A stretch of DNA of 24,275 nt. Source: G963674685 sp964591275. GTDB taxonomy: Bacteria > Lernaellota > Lernaellaia > JACKCT01. The notes under the pieces are model-generated. The model did not search any database. It saw only the letters and a list, made by a program, of their open reading frames with translations, and was not told the DNA's origin. Of this stretch, positions 21,330 to 24,275 are shown one piece after another (position 1 is the stretch's first letter; the number at the start of each line of letters is the position of its first letter). The stretch is from positions 1 through 24,275 of the forward strand of contig CAZQAE010000075.1 of the NCBI GenBank assembly GCA_964591275.1, written 5' to 3'. A program made the translations under genes and the position numbers.

Positions 21330-23552
21330 ATGAAAAATGCTATCACTATATTAGCCGTATTCATCGCCGCGTGCATGGTAATCTGGATGGCGTCAAGCAT
21401 TGCTTGCGCGCCTGGAAAAGCTATGGGAGAAAAAACAATGGAAAATCCAAAAACAAATGCTGGAAACAGGCTGAAGGATGAAAAAAGTCCATATCTCCTA
21501 CAACACGCAAACAATCCAGTGGACTGGCATCCGTGGGGCGAAGAGGCCTTTGCCCTGGCCGCAAAGGAGGATAAACCGATTTTCCTTTCCATCGGGTATT
21601 CCACCTGTCACTGGTGCCATGTCATGGAGCATGAGTCCTTTGAGGACCCGGAGACGGCGAAGCTGATCAACGAGGTTTTCGTCGCCATCAAGGTTGATCG
21701 CGAGGAGCGTCCGGATATCGATCAGGTGTACATGGCTGTTTGCCAATTGATGACCGGCAACGGCGGTTGGCCCCTGACGATATTGATGACCCCGGACAAA
21801 AAGCCCTTTTTCGCGGGGACCTATATTCCAAAAGATAACCGGTTTGGGCAAATGGGGCTTTTGGACCTTTCCCGTCGCGTGGACACTTATTGGAAAACAG
21901 AGCGTGACAAACTCCTCGGGTCCCTCGATGAGATTGAATCGGCTTTAAAGAAGGCCAATACCAACATGAGCGGGAAAGGACTCGATATAGCCGCTCTCGA
22001 CTTGGGATATCAGCAATTGAGCCGGAGGTTTGATGAACAATATGCCGGTTTCGGTCAAGACAGGAAATTTTCCATGCCACATAACCTTCTCTTTTTGATG
22101 CGGTACTGGAAACGAAGCGGCGATTCGAATGCGCTGCGTATGGTGGAAAAAACGTTGCGGGCTATGCGGATGGGGGGCATTTTTGACCACGTGGGCTTTG
22201 GATTTCATCGCTATTCAACGGACAGAAAGTGGCTGACGCCCCACTTTGAAAAAATGCTCTACGATCAGGCTCTGTTGACCATCGCTTATACCGAAGCATA
22301 TCAGGCGACGGGGAAGACGGGATATCAACACGTTGCGCAGGAAATTCTCAGCTACGTCCTTCGAGATATGACATCGCCGGATGGAGGTTTTTACTCTGCC
22401 GAAGACGCCGACAGCGAAGGCGAGGAAGGCCGTTTCTATGTATGGACAACAGCCGAGATTTTAGAGGTGCTCGGAGAAGAGGAGGGGAGTCTCTTCATCG
22501 ACGTGTTCAACGCAGAAGATGAGGGCAATTTTTTTGATGAAGCGACGAAGCAAAAAACCGGCGTCAACATATTTCATCTTCGCCATCCACTGGAATCCAT
22601 CGCCAAAGAAAAAGGCGTATTGCCCGAAACCCTTCGTGAAAGAATTGATCTAAGTCGCCAAAAACTTTTTGCCCATCGCGAAAAGCGAATTCATCCTCTG
22701 AAAGATGACAAGATTCTCGCCGATTGGAACGGATTGAATATTGCCGCTCTGGCCATAGCCGCACGGACATTTGATAATTCGGAGTATTTGGTCGCCGCGC
22801 AAAAAGCCGTCTTGTTCATCCTGAAAAGCATGCGAACATCCGATGGCCGCCTTGTTCATCGATACCGTGAAGGGCAAGCCGGACTCGATGCAACGTTGGA
22901 CGATTACGCCTTTTTCATTTGGGGTTTGATCGAAGTGTACGAATCATCGTTTCAGGTTGAATACCTCCAAGCCGCACTGGATTTCACGCAAACCATGATT
23001 GCGGATTTTTGGGACGAAACCGGCGGCGCATTCTATTTCACGGCCAACCACGCGGAAACTCTTCTGGTGCGTCCGAAGGAAATTTACGACGGGGCCTTGC
23101 CCTCCGGCAATTCGGTGGCGGCGCATAACCTGCTTCGTCTGGCGCGCATTAGCGCCAATACCGATTTCGAGGACAGAGCCGACGCGATCTTCAAGGCCTT
23201 TACAAAAAACGTGCAGCCGATGCCTTTCGGCCATACGCACCTGATGATGGCGGTCGACTTTGCCATGGGGCCGTCCACCGAAGTGGTCATTGCGGGCGAT
23301 TCAAAAAGCCAGGCCACATCGGATATGCTTAAGGCATTGCGTGAGGGCTATTTGCCCAGCACGGTCGTTGTGTTAAAACCGACGGAACAAGAATCACCGG
23401 AAATCATCAAACTGGCCGAGTACACGAAAACGCAAGTGAGACTCGACGGCAAAACCACGGCTTACGTTTGTCAAAACCATGTTTGCCATCGCCCAACGAC
23501 GGATATTGATGAGATGCTCAAACTGCTCAAAGGCAAAGCAACTGATGAATGA
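21330..23552 (+). CDS. DUF255 thioredoxin-fold / six-hairpin glycosidase-like protein (YyaL/SPATA20 family)
   Basis: The 740-aa product has the family's N-terminal thioredoxin-like domain (about 45-205): SPYLLQHANNPVDWHPWG, the STCHWCHVMEHESF active-site motif with C-H-W-C, and VDREERPDIDQVYM. An alpha/alpha-barrel region related to six-hairpin glycosidases follows (to about 650), with FSMPHNLLFLMRYW, TPHFEKMLYDQALL, SAEDADSEGEEGRFYVW and LADWNGLNIAAL. Family members are conserved but poorly characterised, with suggested redox or sugar-related roles. Two starts are credible. The ATG at 21330 adds a hydrophobic signal with a possible lipidation site (SSIAC, Cys26). An ATG at 21438 with GGGAG eight bases upstream gives the usual cytoplasmic form. 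The stop overlaps the downstream DUF2064 remnant. Confidence 0.92.
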   Translation: MKNAITILAVFIAACMVIWMASSIACAPGKAMGEKTMENPKTNAGNRLKDEKSPYLLQHANNPVDWHPWGEEAFALAAKEDKPIFLSIGYSTCHWCHVMEHESFEDPETAKLINEVFVAIKVDREERPDIDQVYMAVCQLMTGNGGWPLTILMTPDKKPFFAGTYIPKDNRFGQMGLLDLSRRVDTYWKTERDKLLGSLDEIESALKKANTNMSGKGLDIAALDLGYQQLSRRFDEQYAGFGQDRKFSMPHNLLFLMRYWKRSGDSNALRMVEKTLRAMRMGGIFDHVGFGFHRYSTDRKWLTPHFEKMLYDQALLTIAYTEAYQATGKTGYQHVAQEILSYVLRDMTSPDGGFYSAEDADSEGEEGRFYVWTTAEILEVLGEEEGSLFIDVFNAEDEGNFFDEATKQKTGVNIFHLRHPLESIAKEKGVLPETLRERIDLSRQKLFAHREKRIHPLKDDKILADWNGLNIAALAIAARTFDNSEYLVAAQKAVLFILKSMRTSDGRLVHRYREGQAGLDATLDDYAFFIWGLIEVYESSFQVEYLQAALDFTQTMIADFWDETGGAFYFTANHAETLLVRPKEIYDGALPSGNSVAAHNLLRLARISANTDFEDRADAIFKAFTKNVQPMPFGHTHLMMAVDFAMGPSTEVVIAGDSKSQATSDMLKALREGYLPSTVVVLKPTEQESPEIIKLAEYTKTQVRLDGKTTAYVCQNHVCHRPTTDIDEMLKLLKGKATDE

Positions 23553-23700
23553 AAGAGGCAAAAAGAAAACGGAATCTCTGATTGTTTTTACCCGCTTCCC
23601 GGAACTGGGAAAAGTAAAAACGCGGCTGATTCCCATGCTTGGAGCTAAAGGGGCGATGGATTTTCAAAAGGCGATGACGCAAGGAATGCTTCGGAATTAA
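23545..23700 (+). pseudogene. Truncated DUF2064 (TIGR04282-type) glycosyltransferase, N-terminal fragment only
   Basis: The 51 codons encode the start of a DUF2064/TIGR04282 nucleotide-sugar glycosyltransferase: SLIVFTRFPELGKVKTRLIP is its N-terminal nucleotide-binding signature, followed by GAKGAMDFQKAMTQ. Full family members are about 200 aa, but here a TAA follows MLRN and the DNA beyond does not continue the family sequence in any frame I read. The catalytic acidic motifs are missing. It is probably a deletion remnant. It overlaps the DUF255 stop by 8 bp, the kind of coupling expected of a formerly intact operon gene. An expressed micro-protein is not excluded. Confidence 0.75.
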
Positions 23701-23746
23701 AAATCGACATTTGAAATTAAACATGGAATGAGAATGATGAAAAGAG

Positions 23747-23752
23747 TATAAT
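23747..23752 (+). promoter_or_regulatory. Perfect -10 box (TATAAT) upstream of the P460-like gene
   Basis: TATAAT lies about 112 bp before the P460-like start. The best -35 at 17-bp spacing is weak (TGGAAT, 23724-23729). If used, transcription would begin near 23759 and the leader would include the short upstream ORF and the palindrome. Confidence 0.4.
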
Positions 23753-23798
23753 CATCTGCCGACTGGGCAAAAGTAAAATATACAAAGGAATAATTCAT

Positions 23799-23867
23799 AT
23801 GCCCTTTTATCATAAAAGGAATTGGGGGAGAGAATCGAAACTTCAAACACTAAGGAGAAGACGATGA
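23799..23867 (+). CDS. Short upstream ORF (22 aa) coupled to the P460-like gene
   Basis: AAAGGAA (23784-23790) lies 8 bases before an ATG opening a 22-codon frame, MPFYHKRNWGRESKLQTLRR and two more Arg, whose TGA overlaps the next ATG as ATGA. The last four codons are AGG AGA AGA CGA, all Arg, partly because the next gene's Shine-Dalgarno site lies inside them. The arrangement would fit translational coupling or leader-peptide control. The frame is short, so chance is possible, and the peptide matches no family I know. Confidence 0.35.
   Translation: MPFYHKRNWGRESKLQTLRRRR
23803..23819. repeat. Perfect 17-bp palindrome in the P460-like leader
   Basis: CCTTTTAT, one C, ATAAAAGG form a perfect inverted repeat with 8-bp arms, 44 bp before the P460-like start and inside the short upstream ORF. 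It may be an operator. A one-base loop makes a full RNA hairpin unlikely, though a shorter stem could form near the upstream ORF's start. Confidence 0.45.
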
Positions 23868-24275
23868 AGAAACAATGGGCCTTTGTTCTTGTGCTTGGGA
23901 TGTTGATCGCATTGGGCGCAGCATGGACCGCAACGGCGGGGGAAAAGGGACCTGGAGAATTTAAGGCCGACTACAAGACATCCAAGCAGTTTTTCACGCT
24001 TATGGATGGCATAAAAATGGGCAAAAGCCCCCACGGAAAGGTGCAGATTTGGTACTCGAACGACCTGAAGGATCTGGTCGGAATGGGCACATTTACGGCC
24101 CCAGTTGGAGCGGTTTCTATTAAACCTTACGAGATGGGAGAAAAAAAGGGCCTCGCCGTGATGGTGAAAAAGGAAGCAGGATTCGATAAAGACAACGGCG
24201 ATTGGTACTATGAGATGCGTACTCCCGGCGGAAAAGTGATGAAAAAGATGGGCATGCCGATGTCCGGCAAGATGG
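23864..24275 (+). CDS. Cytochrome P460-like periplasmic protein, 5' part (runs off the window)
   Basis: The first 137 codons are present and the frame is open to the window edge. A signal peptide (MKKQWAFVLVLGMLIALGAA, cleavage likely near TATAG) directs export. The mature part matches the cytochrome P460 fold: FFTLMDGIKMGKSPHGKVQI, then PVGAVSIKPYEM, LAVMVKKEAGFDKDNGDWYY and EMRTPGGKV. Cytochromes P460 are periplasmic c-type haem proteins with a Lys-haem cross-link that oxidise hydroxylamine-type substrates; many homologues are of unknown function. The haem-binding C-x-x-C-H expected near the C-terminus lies outside this window, so haem attachment cannot be checked. AAGGAG is six bases before the ATG. 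A short upstream ORF ends across this start. Confidence 0.78.
   Translation, partial: MKKQWAFVLVLGMLIALGAAWTATAGEKGPGEFKADYKTSKQFFTLMDGIKMGKSPHGKVQIWYSNDLKDLVGMGTFTAPVGAVSIKPYEMGEKKGLAVMVKKEAGFDKDNGDWYYEMRTPGGKVMKKMGMPMSGKM

Overview
The window reads as a gene-dense (about 55% G+C by eye) chromosomal segment of a Gram-negative bacterium. Evidence for this is an outer-membrane barrel protein, lipoprotein-type signals, a PspA homologue, an ECF sigma/anti-sigma pair and Spy/CpxP-type and cytochrome-P460-type periplasmic proteins. The mixture, including a very Cys-rich lipoprotein and many TPR proteins, suggests an uncultivated lineage of the old 'deltaproteobacterial' kind (Myxococcota/Desulfobacterota-like), but no taxonomic marker was compared. 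A run of 10 N inside polA shows it is a draft assembly. No rRNA, tRNA, CRISPR, IS element or phage gene was seen.

Left part (1-10828). A membrane sensor-kinase homologue that lacks its phospho-accepting histidine overlaps DNA polymerase I (polA). Convergent to it is a minus-strand envelope-stress cassette: ECF sigma factor, zinc-finger anti-sigma factor, Spy/CpxP-like periplasmic protein. A plus-strand run follows: PspA/IM30 homologue, a PAS-GGDEF-like protein with a destroyed GGDEF motif, a TPR protein and a radical SAM protein with a long N-terminal extension. The PspA and GGDEF-like genes are each preceded by the same 12-bp element.

Central part (10848-18516, minus strand). This is the most interesting region. 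Seven genes separated by -8 to +2 bp form one apparent operon, in transcription order: PqqD-like 83-aa protein, CarB-like ATP-grasp ligase, PLP-dependent (DAP/ornithine-type) decarboxylase, urea-transporter/M23-peptidase fusion, TPR plus outer-membrane barrel, periplasmic TPR protein, Cys-rich lipoprotein. The decarboxylase starts with a short tail resembling a RiPP leader (Y-x-x-P motif). PqqD-like domains are known to bind such leaders, and no separate precursor peptide is visible. My inference is a biosynthesis-and-export system in which the PqqD-like protein docks to the decarboxylase or modifies its tail, the ATP-grasp enzyme joins an amine or amino acid to a carboxylate, and the last four products form an inner-membrane to outer-membrane route. 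The substrate is unknown.

Right part (18517-24275). A divergent 210-bp region holds three 11-bp direct repeats of the OmpR/PhoB binding type and a perfect 17-bp palindrome. It separates the operon from a CpxRA-like two-component system whose sensor has a His/Pro-rich periplasmic patch. A 447-bp gap follows, with a possible frameshifted remnant. Then come a DUF255/thioredoxin-fold protein with two credible starts, a truncated DUF2064 glycosyltransferase remnant and the 5' part of a cytochrome P460-like gene preceded by a short, apparently coupled upstream ORF.
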